Below, piece by piece: positions 25,069 through 35,100 of a DNA stretch of 64,000 nt; position 1 is the first letter of the stretch, and each line of letters begins with the position of its first letter. The DNA is taken from the NCBI GenBank assembly GCA_002298145.1, contig DBMP01000025.1, positions 124,001 through 188,000 of the forward strand. The letters are read 5' to 3'. The notes under the pieces are model-generated. The model ran no database searches and was not told the DNA's origin. It was given only the letters and a program-made list of their open reading frames with translations. Origin of the DNA: Spartobacteria bacterium UBA695 (lineage in GTDB: Bacteria > Verrucomicrobiota > Verrucomicrobiia > Chthoniobacterales > Chthoniobacteraceae). Made by a program: the position numbers and the translations under genes.

Positions 25069-25117
25069 TGGTTTTTGGCGGCAAAAAATATTTTTCAGCG
25101 GCGAATGGAACGATCTA

Positions 25118-25261
25118 TTATGATCGCCCCAGTAAAATCAAGATCAGCAGAAGCCCCCCCAAACCACCACTCGGATAATAATCCCACCCCGTGCTGTAGG
25201 GCCGTCTCGGCAACGCACCGAGCAGAAGCAGGAGCAGAAGAACAAACAGAACAGTGGCCAT
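25118..25261 (-). CDS. Small DUF3309-like membrane protein
   Basis: A 47-residue frame. It reads MATVLFVLLLLLLLGALPRR, then a YSTGWDYYPSGGLGG loop, then LLLILILLGRS. This is the two-segment hydrophobic pattern of DUF3309, small inner-membrane proteins found in stress-related contexts. ATG at 25261, TAA at 25118. It lies 50 bases upstream of the DUF72 start on the same strand and could lead that operon. The 180 bases upstream show nothing else. Confidence 0.7.
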   Translation of the reverse strand: MATVLFVLLLLLLLGALPRRPYSTGWDYYPSGGLGGLLLILILLGRS

Positions 25262-25440
25262 GGCGTTTTAAAATTAAAGAGCACATCCAAGGGCGGCTCC
25301 TTATAGTTACGGATCAAAGATCCCGATAGCGTTTCTCCCCGTATGAGGGCTGCGATCCATCTAGGCAAATCATGCCGCCTCACGAAGCATTTTGATCAAG
25401 CGGGCCCTCCCGCACGACCCAGATCATTGGCAACTCAACT

Positions 25441-27615
25441 CTATTCTCGCGTGAGGTGCCACATGTGGCTGCTGAAGTCTTGCGTGGCGTCGGGAAACTG
25501 GAGCCCGGCGTGCATCATCACGTCGCCGCCAAAGGTCCGGTCCAACTCAGCCACGCGGTAGCGGCCCTCGGGATCCAGTCCGCGCAGCCGCAAAATGGCG
25601 CTGGGTGGGTTGGGCCGAGAAAGAACCTGAAAGTGGAAGACAACCGCTTCCGAGCCGTCTTCGCTGACCACCATCCATGCCGCAGTGTTCCCCTCGAACG
25701 GACTGCGCAGCCGATGGAAGATGCCGTTTTGCAGCAGTCCTCGCAGTTCTTTGTAAGTGGCAATCTGCCTCCGGACGATTCCCCGTTCCTCGTCGCTCAG
25801 GCGGTTTAGGTCAAGTTCGTAGCCAAAGTTACCCGACATGGCCACGTGGCCGCGCATCTCAATGGAAGTGTTGCGGCCGACCTGGTGGTTTGGGCAGGCA
25901 GAGACGTGCGCGCCCATGGTAATGGTGGGAAAAATGAGGCTGGTGCCGTACTGGATTTTGAGCCGTTCAACGGCATCGCTGTCGTCGCTCGTCCACGTCT
26001 GCGGCATGTAGTGGAGCATGCCCGCGTCGAAGCGTCCGCCGCCACCCGAGCAGCTCTCGAAGAGGACTTCGGGAAAGGCAGTGGTGATCCGCTCGAGCAC
26101 GCTGTAGAGGCCGAGCATGTAGCGGTGGGCAGTCTCGCGCTGGCGTTCGGCGGGGAGGCGGGCAGAGCCGACTTCCGTCATGTGCCGGTTCATATCCCAC
26201 TTGACGTATTTGATGGGCGCTGAGGCGAGGATGGCGGAGACGCTATCCACCATGGCATCGCACACGTCCTGTCGGGAGTAGTCAAGGACGAGCTGCTGGC
26301 GACTCTCGGTACGAGCCCGATCGGGAACGTGCAGGCACCAGTCGGGGTGGGCGCGGTAGAGATCGCTGTCGGGGGAGATCATTTCCGGCTCGAACCAGAG
26401 GCCGAATTCCATCCCTTTGGCGTTGATCCGGCGGACGAGGTCGGGCAGGCCGGAGGGGAGCTTTTTGAGATTGGGCGTCCAGTCGCCGAGCGAGGAGCGG
26501 TCATCATCGCGCTTGCCGAACCAGCCGTCATCGAGAACAAAGAGCTCAATGCCGAGTTGGGCCGCAGTGTCGGCAATGGCTTCAATTTTTTCAGCATTGA
26601 CGTTGAAGTAGGTGGCTTCCCAGTTGTTGATAAGGATGGGGCGGATTTTGTCCCTCCAAACGCCACGACAAAGCCGCTGACGGTAGAGCCGATGGTAGCG
26701 TTGGGAGAGGCCACCGAGTCCTTCATTGGAGAAAATGAGCACGACTTCGGGAGTCTGGAACGATTCACCGGGATTCAGCCGCCAAGTGAAATTGAATGGA
26801 TTGATGCCAATGGCCACGCGCGTCTGAGAAAGCTGATCGACTTCGGCCTGGGCCAGGAAGTTGCCGCTATAGACCAGGCTGAGGCCGTAGACGCGGCCTC
26901 GATCCTCCGTGGCACTGGGCTCCAACAGGGCGACAAACGGGCTCTGTTGGTGGCTGCTGGCTCCACGACGGCTTTCGACGGATTGGACGCCAGAACGAAG
27001 GGGCTGGCGAACAATATGCCGCTCGCGCGCGGAGGCGCCGCTCAGTTGCAAGAAGTCAAAGTCGGCCTCAGGGAAGTCTACCGATGCGCTCAAAGCCCGC
27101 AGCAGGCGGACCGGGGCGGCTCCGGCGTTAACAAACCGGGCCGAGCGGGTAATGGCGTCGAAACTCTCAAACACTGAATACGATAAAATAATTTCAATAC
27201 CCGTCAGCTCATCACACAAAAGGATCTCCAGGGTTTCCGCTTCTTCTGGAGCTTCCACATAGGTAGCAGGAAGCCCGGCCAGCGGCGCCTTACCTTGCTG
27301 AATGGCGTGCTTGACGTAGCGGAAGCAGCTCACGGTCGTGCCGTCGGAGCCCTCCACCTCAAATGCGGGGGAGCGAAAATCACCTCGGCCATAGTCGGGG
27401 TATTCACGGAGAAGCGAATCCAGAGAAACCGTTTCGCCGTCCAAAGTAAAAATAGGGGCGAATGAGCCATCCCGCTTCACCCCAAGGTGCAGAACCTCGG
27501 GCTGCCGCAGAGAGGATCCCCAGTAGGCATGAAGGAGGTGGCCATCCAAAACCCGCAATACATAACTGGTCCCGCGGGTGCGAAGGTGAAAAAGGGTGCC
27601 GTCAAAGTTAATCAT
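25441..27615 (-). CDS. Alpha-galactosidase, GH36
   Basis: A 724-residue GH36 enzyme of full family length, with the N-terminal beta-supersandwich, the (beta/alpha)8 barrel from about residue 330 and a C-terminal beta domain. Key motifs are FVLDDGWFGKRDDD, the nucleophile D474 in KYVKWDMNRHMTE, SCSGGGGRFD at 521-530, and the acid/base Asp in WTSDDSDA (541-548). It releases terminal alpha-galactose from raffinose-type sugars or galactomannan side chains. No signal peptide is seen, so it is likely cytoplasmic. It is the first of a series of minus-strand carbohydrate genes. Confidence 0.95.
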   Translation of the reverse strand: MINFDGTLFHLRTRGTSYVLRVLDGHLLHAYWGSSLRQPEVLHLGVKRDGSFAPIFTLDGETVSLDSLLREYPDYGRGDFRSPAFEVEGSDGTTVSCFRYVKHAIQQGKAPLAGLPATYVEAPEEAETLEILLCDELTGIEIILSYSVFESFDAITRSARFVNAGAAPVRLLRALSASVDFPEADFDFLQLSGASARERHIVRQPLRSGVQSVESRRGASSHQQSPFVALLEPSATEDRGRVYGLSLVYSGNFLAQAEVDQLSQTRVAIGINPFNFTWRLNPGESFQTPEVVLIFSNEGLGGLSQRYHRLYRQRLCRGVWRDKIRPILINNWEATYFNVNAEKIEAIADTAAQLGIELFVLDDGWFGKRDDDRSSLGDWTPNLKKLPSGLPDLVRRINAKGMEFGLWFEPEMISPDSDLYRAHPDWCLHVPDRARTESRQQLVLDYSRQDVCDAMVDSVSAILASAPIKYVKWDMNRHMTEVGSARLPAERQRETAHRYMLGLYSVLERITTAFPEVLFESCSGGGGRFDAGMLHYMPQTWTSDDSDAVERLKIQYGTSLIFPTITMGAHVSACPNHQVGRNTSIEMRGHVAMSGNFGYELDLNRLSDEERGIVRRQIATYKELRGLLQNGIFHRLRSPFEGNTAAWMVVSEDGSEAVVFHFQVLSRPNPPSAILRLRGLDPEGRYRVAELDRTFGGDVMMHAGLQFPDATQDFSSHMWHLTRE

Positions 27616-27633
27616 AAAAAGATCGCAGTCTAT

Positions 27634-27643
27634 ACATAGCTAT
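27634..27643. promoter_or_regulatory. Candidate operator ACATAGCTAT upstream of GH36
   Basis: The palindromic core ATAGCTAT (27636-27643) lies about 20 bases upstream of the alpha-galactosidase start. The same ten-base motif occurs upstream of the GH130 gene at 47612-47621. Confidence 0.3.
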
Positions 27644-27715
27644 CTCAAGCTCAGGGCCGGACTGATGCGAAGGGCATCTGGTGTGGACGCGGCTGAGATG
27701 CTTAGGCAGGATGGA

Positions 27716-30700
27716 TTACTCCCAGAGGAGCATTGCAGGCCATAGTTGAGGCTGATTGGAACAATCGGTGCCATCGGGAGAGATCGTGAGAGACGACTTG
27801 GCATCGCCCTGCAAATCGTCGCGGTCGTTTACCGATAACCCAAAGCCTACAGCACTCCCCTTTTCCAACCGGATGGGCAGCAGATATTTTGCAGGGAAGA
27901 AAACCTCATAAACATAGCCGTCTGCAGTCTGCTTGAATGCCGATGGGATGTCTTTGGCGATGGTGTTGTTTTGCGGTGCCTGCGTGGCAAGGCCGAGCTG
28001 AGGATCCGGCGTGCGTCGACGGTAGACTTCAGATTGCAGACCGTCCGCGGAGGGAAGCACAGCATACTCGTAGTCATTTTCATCACAGACCTGCTGTAGC
28101 TTGGAACGCGCATCGCAGAATGAATCGAAAAAGATTTGGAGCGCGTCATTATTCCAGCGATCTCCGGGGCGGGAGAACGGTTTAACGACAAATTTGTCAT
28201 CCGTGATCTTGACGCAAATATAGATCCCCTGCGGGGTCCATGCCGTTTTAAACCAGCCGGAGAAATCAGCATCCGAAACCGATTTCAACGTTTTGTCGCG
28301 CAGAAAGCGGTTTTTGAACGGGATGGGAGCAATGGCCTCCCAATCATCAATTTCTCCGTCCACTTTGATGGGGCCGGGCGCTTTGGGGCAAAGGAATCCG
28401 GAAAAACCCAGGGTTGCGTTGAACGCACTCGTGCGGGAGCGGATCGAAAGAGGCAATTTTTCATCCACGATCTCCCGGGCGCTGAGGGGTATAGGAGCTC
28501 TGACCTGGAAAGAGGCAGCGCCCGAGGGTTGAATTTTCAGCGCCATTTTTTCCGCACCGTTATTCAGTTCACCTTCAAATGCTTTGGACAGGGCATTCCT
28601 TGCAGCGACCTCAATCTTATCCGGCGCGGAAGGTTTGCCGCTCAGCATGAGTGGCGAGGCTCCCTCGGCAGAGGCCACCACGGCGTTTTCAAATGACTGG
28701 ATGAAGGCATCAAGCGTTCCGGGTTTTCCCCGGAAAAAGAGCGGGAAGGAGGAGGATTCAAATTTCATATTCCCTTTTTTATCCAGCGAAAATGTTCGTT
28801 CGCCTTCCATGAGATCAAAAATTTGCTGAAGCGTTTGCTTGGCGCTAATCGTGACTTCCGGTGGCGCCATGGTTCCCGCATCCACTTTGGGATGGTGGCA
28901 CCAGACAGCTGCCACCGGTCGTTTCAGTTCATCTTCAAAAACGTAGCAGCGGATATAGGGAGCAAACCGGATGTCCTTTTTGAAGTAGGCATTACCAAGC
29001 AATCGGCCCAGTGTATTGGATATTTTTTGCGTAGCGAATGGCGTCAGGTTAAGATCCATTTCGAAGTTGTTCATAAAGGCGCTCGACATCATGGATTTCA
29101 CCCGATCCTGATATTTTAGCGCCACCAACCAACTGCGCGCACGCCACGCAGCGGATATTTTTTCCGCCCATCCCATATCGTAAGATAATGTTCCATAATA
29201 CCAGCAGGATGGAGGCAGCCAACTCTCCGAGACCACGCCCCATTTGGGAATGGTGTAGGGGCCGTAGTGCATGGCTTCGGGCCAGAAGATGGGGGTGTTG
29301 CCGTAGCCGTTTTTTTCCAATACGGACAGGAACGATTGCGTGTCCGCATCGAGGTCGGGGCTTTCCGGCGTTTTGCGGTAGGGGTGAATTCCAATCATGT
29401 CAAACTTGAAGCCGCCCAGTTTATTGGCTTCCTCCAGGAGGAGTCCGGTTTCCGGAATTCCCCGCTCTGGCGACATGTTGGATGGCGCTTGCTGGTAAAC
29501 CAGAGCCTTCGGGTTGCCCTCTTTGACGCCGAGGTAAAAAGCTTTTGAGAGCTGGGCGTATTTGCGATAAGCGCTCGCGGGAGAACCGTCTTTCGACCAC
29601 CAATCCACGGGAAATTTCGAGAATATTTCGATCCCGAAGGTCCACATGGGAACCCACGGGTTTTCGCTGGCGATCGTTTTGACCGTGTTCTGGAATTTTT
29701 TGAGATACTCCTCCGTGACTTCCCCGTTGGCATCATAATGAAAGTCTCTGATCAAGAAGCGGGGATCGTTTTCAGCCAAGCCGTTGAGGTTTGGCGTGCG
29801 CATGATTCCGAAACCTTTCAACGGGTTGCTGATGCCTGAATAGGGGGCGATCAAGGAATACATCATCGAGTCCATAGCATCGATGCCGTATTTCGCATAC
29901 TCCTCCCAGATTTCGCGATTCCAGAGATAGGAATGGCACTTGCCGCCCAAACCAACCTTGCGGTGGCGCTCCAACATTTCGCGGAAGTTAAAACGCTGGG
30001 CATCCTGATCAATATAGTCTTCGGAAAAAAGCGCTTTGAGGCGATGCCTGTTTCCCAGCGAATCCATGATGGAGAACCGATGCAAGCTGTAGCTGGAGGT
30101 GCCGTCTTTAAGGTCGTACTGCGCCCGGACAACAAATATGCCCCGTGGGAGTTTCCCTTCCAGCGGCAGGTTAATTTGAGCCTTGCCCGCCGCGTCGCAA
30201 ATAAAGGGAACCGTTTTTAGGAATAGCTCTTGATCGAAGAAATCCTTTACACGCACCGTTGCGTTGCCTGCGGCGTTGGGAGCGGCTGAGATTTCGAGGC
30301 GTGCGTTGATGGGATCTGAGGGTGCGAGGAAGTTGTCCGTCTTTGACGTCAGCAGCGTTGCTTCCACCCGCCTTGGTTCGTATGCCGTGGCACTTTCGCC
30401 CGCCTCCAACTGCAACCCGTCCAGCCAAACGGAGGATTTTCCGCTTATGGAATCCGCGCTGATGTGGGCAAACACCGGCATGGATTCGGGAACCTCAAAT
30501 GTAAAGGCGTAGCGTTTCCATTCCGCTGTGGGTTCGAAGACCTGCTGCGCGCCCGCCTCCGACCAGCTTTTCCAGCCCATGGGCAAGAACCGATTTCTCG
30601 ATCCCGTCCAGGCCGAGTTCGGAAACCAGACGCTCAATCGCTGGGCATCCCCGGCTTCACCTTTGGCGTAAAAGCTAAACGTGTAGCAACCAGGCGAAAG

Positions 30701-31825
30701 CGGCACGGGGAATGTTTTGAAGGGATAGCCAATGAAGCGGAAATCTAATTTGCTTTTGGGGCCGGTTAATAGTTTAAGGCTGTGCGTTCCAAACATCGAT
30801 TGCGTCCCGTCCACTGCGAACGCTTTCTTGTCCCATGTGGCGGGACCTTCGTAATACTTAGGCGCATTTTCTCCCCAATAAGAATCGAGCCCCTGTTCGA
30901 ACGACGAGTTCTGAATGAGATTTTTCGATGAGGTGAAATCGGGCAATTCGAGAGCGTCAACGGCTTTGAAGTCGATCCCCGCTTGAATCTTCCCTGCGAC
31001 ACGGGCAGCCAATCCTTTGCTGATATCGAGCAAAATCTCGATGCTGGTTTGATCCTTCCTATTTAAAACACGGAAGGCTACGTTGTCTTTGCGCTGATCG
31101 ACGATCAAGTCCCCTGAATTGGCCGTGCCGAGGATGGAGATGGATTTTCCGGGCACGCTGGAAAATACAACGAGGCTTTTAAATTGGCGCTTAGTCCAGT
31201 TCTGGCTCTCGACTCCTTCTTGAATGGTTTGGGTCTCCTCATCCATCTGAAAACTTTCCCCACCAATCGATGGCATCGGAATGATGAGCCGGAGATTTCT
31301 TGGAACAAGTTGGAAGTCGGGGGAGTCCAATGAAGTCCAACGATAAGCAACCAAAACTTTACCATCCGGCTGAAGGCGAACCGTGGTAATACATTCGGCG
31401 CTCTTGCCGCCGTAAACAAATGTTTTGCAATAGACAAGGGCGTCGGGGTCTTTGACGATGGCGGACTTGGCAAGGTCGAAATATTCCCGGGGGCAGTTAA
31501 TATTAGTCTCCAGCCACTGGTTCTTCCCTGTTCGCTTGTCCTCAAGCGAGAACGGAAGCTGGAATTTCCCGATTTCCAGACCATCTACATAAAAAAGGAT
31601 GGCTCCCTCCTGGTTCATAGCGATGCGCTTGTTGCCTGCAACTATTTCCTTGCCGACCCATTCAGGCTTGAAAATCCGAGGTTCGTTGCCGGTCTGTTTT
31701 GCCAAAAACGGAACAGGGGGAGGCGTCAAAGGCATCTTGGGAAGCGCCGGTTCATTGGCATCAATCGCCCCTGCACTGATCATCAGCAGGGCGGCAAGGC
31801 ATTGTAAAAAGGAGCGTTTCAGCAT
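27716..31825 (-). CDS. Very large secreted clan GH-A-like protein with CBM9-like C-terminus
   Basis: A 1369-residue exported protein. The ATG at 31825 is preferred over the TTG at 31837 because a clean signal peptide (LKRSFLQCLAALLMISAGAI) then starts at once. Residues about 305-490 look like a galactose-binding-type jelly roll (NLIQNSSFEQGLDSYWGENA, ending WLDGLQLEAGESATAYEPR). A TIM-barrel region follows at about 600-950 with candidate catalytic Glu733 (WTFGIEIF) and Glu850 (FWPEAMHYG), the spacing expected for clan GH-A. The last 225 residues (VDGEIDDWEAIAP onward) resemble family 9 carbohydrate-binding modules. Substrate unknown. It precedes GH36 on the same strand. Confidence 0.65.
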   Translation of the reverse strand: MLKRSFLQCLAALLMISAGAIDANEPALPKMPLTPPPVPFLAKQTGNEPRIFKPEWVGKEIVAGNKRIAMNQEGAILFYVDGLEIGKFQLPFSLEDKRTGKNQWLETNINCPREYFDLAKSAIVKDPDALVYCKTFVYGGKSAECITTVRLQPDGKVLVAYRWTSLDSPDFQLVPRNLRLIIPMPSIGGESFQMDEETQTIQEGVESQNWTKRQFKSLVVFSSVPGKSISILGTANSGDLIVDQRKDNVAFRVLNRKDQTSIEILLDISKGLAARVAGKIQAGIDFKAVDALELPDFTSSKNLIQNSSFEQGLDSYWGENAPKYYEGPATWDKKAFAVDGTQSMFGTHSLKLLTGPKSKLDFRFIGYPFKTFPVPLSPGCYTFSFYAKGEAGDAQRLSVWFPNSAWTGSRNRFLPMGWKSWSEAGAQQVFEPTAEWKRYAFTFEVPESMPVFAHISADSISGKSSVWLDGLQLEAGESATAYEPRRVEATLLTSKTDNFLAPSDPINARLEISAAPNAAGNATVRVKDFFDQELFLKTVPFICDAAGKAQINLPLEGKLPRGIFVVRAQYDLKDGTSSYSLHRFSIMDSLGNRHRLKALFSEDYIDQDAQRFNFREMLERHRKVGLGGKCHSYLWNREIWEEYAKYGIDAMDSMMYSLIAPYSGISNPLKGFGIMRTPNLNGLAENDPRFLIRDFHYDANGEVTEEYLKKFQNTVKTIASENPWVPMWTFGIEIFSKFPVDWWSKDGSPASAYRKYAQLSKAFYLGVKEGNPKALVYQQAPSNMSPERGIPETGLLLEEANKLGGFKFDMIGIHPYRKTPESPDLDADTQSFLSVLEKNGYGNTPIFWPEAMHYGPYTIPKWGVVSESWLPPSCWYYGTLSYDMGWAEKISAAWRARSWLVALKYQDRVKSMMSSAFMNNFEMDLNLTPFATQKISNTLGRLLGNAYFKKDIRFAPYIRCYVFEDELKRPVAAVWCHHPKVDAGTMAPPEVTISAKQTLQQIFDLMEGERTFSLDKKGNMKFESSSFPLFFRGKPGTLDAFIQSFENAVVASAEGASPLMLSGKPSAPDKIEVAARNALSKAFEGELNNGAEKMALKIQPSGAASFQVRAPIPLSAREIVDEKLPLSIRSRTSAFNATLGFSGFLCPKAPGPIKVDGEIDDWEAIAPIPFKNRFLRDKTLKSVSDADFSGWFKTAWTPQGIYICVKITDDKFVVKPFSRPGDRWNNDALQIFFDSFCDARSKLQQVCDENDYEYAVLPSADGLQSEVYRRRTPDPQLGLATQAPQNNTIAKDIPSAFKQTADGYVYEVFFPAKYLLPIRLEKGSAVGFGLSVNDRDDLQGDAKSSLTISPDGTDCSNQPQLWPAMLLWE

Positions 31826-31860
31826 GGTATAGTTCAATAAAATAGTTGCGCAATGAGAGG

Positions 31861-32139
31861 CTAAGGCAGGAGACCCGCATGACGCAGTTCTGCCTCATAC
31901 TTTTCCACTGCGGACTGATATTCGAGGGGAAGCTGCAGGGCCTCCGGTGTTGCGGAAAACTGAAAGGCAAACGCTTTTCCTCCCTCACGGCAACCCGTGG
32001 GCAGCCCCGTTTGCACATCAAACCAGGCTTCGTATTCTTTTGCCGGGGATGCGGCGGGGTGGCTTTGTTGCGCCCAGGCTCCAACGCAAAAGACCGGAAG
32101 GAATGCGAGCAGCAGAAGCGCCGTTCTTAATTGGCTCAT
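31861..32139 (-). CDS. Small exported protein after pseudopilin cassette 1
   Basis: A 92-residue protein with a signal peptide (QLRTALLLLAFLPVFCVGAWAQ) and a mature part of about 70 residues (EYEAWFDVQTGLPTGCREGG, ending EKYEAELRHAGLLP). The ATG at 32139 is chosen because GGAGG lies seven bases upstream, an unusually good ribosome site for this window. It starts 34 bases after the cassette A stop and probably belongs to the cassette transcript. I do not recognise a family. The single cysteine and small size suit a periplasmic or outer-membrane accessory protein; this is inference. Confidence 0.65.
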   Translation of the reverse strand: MSQLRTALLLLAFLPVFCVGAWAQQSHPAASPAKEYEAWFDVQTGLPTGCREGGKAFAFQFSATPEALQLPLEYQSAVEKYEAELRHAGLLP

Positions 32140-32173
32140 TCGGCCTCCGCGTGCTTCTCTCTGCTTTTTTCCG

Positions 32174-35100
32174 TCAATGTTCACTGGCGTTCTCCAGTTG
32201 CTGGTCGATGATTTTCCCCGTGTAGCGGTCGATTGCGACGGAGAGCCAGTAGCGGGTTTCCCCTTCGACCAGGAAGTCGTTGAGCGAGTTGGATCGCGCC
32301 GTGTAACGGCCGGTTTGGGCTACCACGTCGATGAGCAGATTCCATGTCCGGCTTTGGCTGCTGGTGGCAAGGGCTCGGACAGGGGCTTCGCGCTGGGTCT
32401 TGATGAAGCTGAGGTTTGCCGGTCCGGTGGCAACGAAGTTGGGCAAAAGGGCGATGTTTGAGAATGTGTTGGCGCCGCTATATGCAACAAACGATGAGGC
32501 AAGATCCGAAGCATTCGTAATGTATTGCGCTCCCGAAAAGAGGCTTTGTACGACGGCGGGTTGAGAAGAATTTAGGCTCACTCTTCCGGCCGTGCAGGCG
32601 GGTTCATCGCTCACGGAAAAGAGGTCCAGAAGCGCTCCGTCGGCGCTTTTGTCTGAAAAGAAGTCGAGCGTTTTCCAGGGAAGGTCCCGGAAGGCATAGC
32701 TAAGTTCGCCCACGTTCCGGAAGGGGCGATTGAGCACAACCGGGCGGGATGCGCTGTCGCCCAATTCATACGGGTTGCCCCCGTAGGCTGCATCGGCCGG
32801 CCGCACAATGTTGTCGCCGTCCGTGTAATAGAGGGCGCGGTTATTCGGGTCTTTGGCGGTGCTGGTGTTGATGGCCAGCATCGACATATAGGTAACGGTG
32901 TTTTTGGGGATGAAGCTGGGTTGAATGTGGTTGTTATAAAGATAGGCATTGGCGGAGGAGTGCAGGGAATTGTCCCCCTCCGTTTGATCGCTGCCGATAC
33001 AGTCCACCGCATCAAGGCGAAATGTTCGCGGATCGGATTTGCACGTGAACGTGAGATTCTTGACTCCTATATTTGCCGTGAACGGTAAGGCCGCCACATA
33101 TGATCCGGCCCCGCCAATCCCCGTCCCGCCCGATTCTTCATGGCCCGTGAAAGTGGTGTAGGGCCTCCAAACAGACCCGTCCTTATATTCCAGGACAAAA
33201 ATGCCGGAGGAAAGAGTGTAGACCATCCCGACCATGGTGGTCTCTCCGCTGGGTAGCGAAGTCACATCCTGGAGCCGGAGCGCGTTGCAGGCGCCCAGGG
33301 TCGGGTCCGCGAGCTCGGGCCACAGCTTGGGCGAATCGCCCGTCCGGATCAGCCGGGGTTCGCGGTAGCTGAACTTGGGATCTGAGTTGACGCTGTCGAC
33401 ATCGAACTCCATGAGGCTGCTGTCAGCGGTGCTGAGCAGCGACGAGGAAGCCATAAGCGTAGTTGTCACGGTTGGAGGACCGTAGGACTTAACGCCTACA
33501 AGCTGGTATTTTGCGCTGGAGCCGACACGAACGCGGAACCGCGTCGGACGTCCGGTCGTGTCCGAAGAGACGAGTTGGTGCGGGTTCCACAACTCGTACA
33601 GGAAATAAACATGGTAGGGTGGGGCAAAGTGACCGCCCACGATATTGGGAGCGTAGTTCTTGAAGACAATCTTGTTAAAATAGGGAATATCCTCGATGCC
33701 GTAGAATTGATAATTGTTGAAGTTGATGACGGTGGGGTAGCTGTCGGAGTCGTACTGGTCGATGATGTTCGCGCCGATGCGTATGATTTGGTAGGCTTTG
33801 TTGATGGATACTCCGTCGAGTCCTCCCGTGGACATGCCTGTGTTCCCGCTGCTCTGGCCCAATGAGCCTTGTAAAATCCCAGCTTGCAGCAATTCAAAGA
33901 AATTGGGCTCGCGATTGGCCGCGGCAACTTGCGCCAGCGTTTTGATGGTCGATTGCACCGAGTCCGAGTCTCCCACGTAAATCCATCCGTTCATGGAACT
34001 GTCCCATTTCAATCCGAAGCAGGCTTTGATGGCATCGTCTGAAATCCCGGCGAGCGGGCCTGTGTGGGTGAGCCACGCGATCCTGGCGAGTGAAAAGCGC
34101 CGCTGGAGCAAGAAGTCCCCGGCCTGAACGCTATACGTCTGAACGCTTCCGTCGTCCTGATAGTGAGTCACGTTGGCCGGACCTTGGAAACGAAGGTTGG
34201 CAAAGTTGGGATTGGTCCCCGTGACGGTTGCCGGAGCATAGGAAGGGGCATTTATTGTGCGGGAAAAATGCGTCAGGGAACTCGCGGCCGCGCCGAGGTT
34301 AGGGTTATTGAGAAGGTCGCGGCGGGAGCAGACGGTATTGTCTCCGTTGGCTATTGAAAGATGCCCGGAGCGGGCGGCGTTGAGGGCGGGTTGGCTGGAG
34401 GGACCTGACGTCGGAGCTATCCCGGAAGCCCACTCGAAAAATGTTTGCGCATCGGTTCCTGTTACGCCGTTGCGCCACGAGAGCAAGCTGCTGATGTTAG
34501 CGGAAGTTAGCCCTAGTGCGGTGAGGTCGGCATAGGCGCAGGATGATTTAAGGGCCGCATCGGCGGCGGCCGTGGAAGGGTAGCCAGCGAGGTTCGCGTC
34601 CAGGAGTTGCCCTATGTTGTAGACGGTATAGGCAAATCGCCCGATGACATAATCACTATTCGCTGCATTCCGGGCATCGGCGAGGCTGCCTGGCGTTTTT
34701 ACGCCATTGCCCCGTGTCAGGAAGAGCCATGTGGGCAATGTCGATTGCGAGCCCAGCATGGGGCTGCTGCCCCTCGCGGTAAACCATCGGGCCGCAGATA
34801 TTGATTGTCCGTTAAGGCCGGGGGTAGATATTGACACGGAAGACCCCTGGATCGTGCCATTCGGGCGGATGGGAGTTGAATCCGCGGAGACTTTGGCCAA
34901 AGGCCCGCTGGCACCTGAAACGCCGAGTTGTGCAGGGAGCAGATATGCGGCAGATGTCGGCTGGTAAAGCCAAACGCCATTGCTTCCACTCGGTATGGAT
35001 CGGGTAGAATCTGCGATCTCCGCACGCAGTTCGCCCGTGATGATATCCATGGCGGAACGGGCGGCGAATTTGGAATTCAGGAGACTGGTGCTCGAATAGG

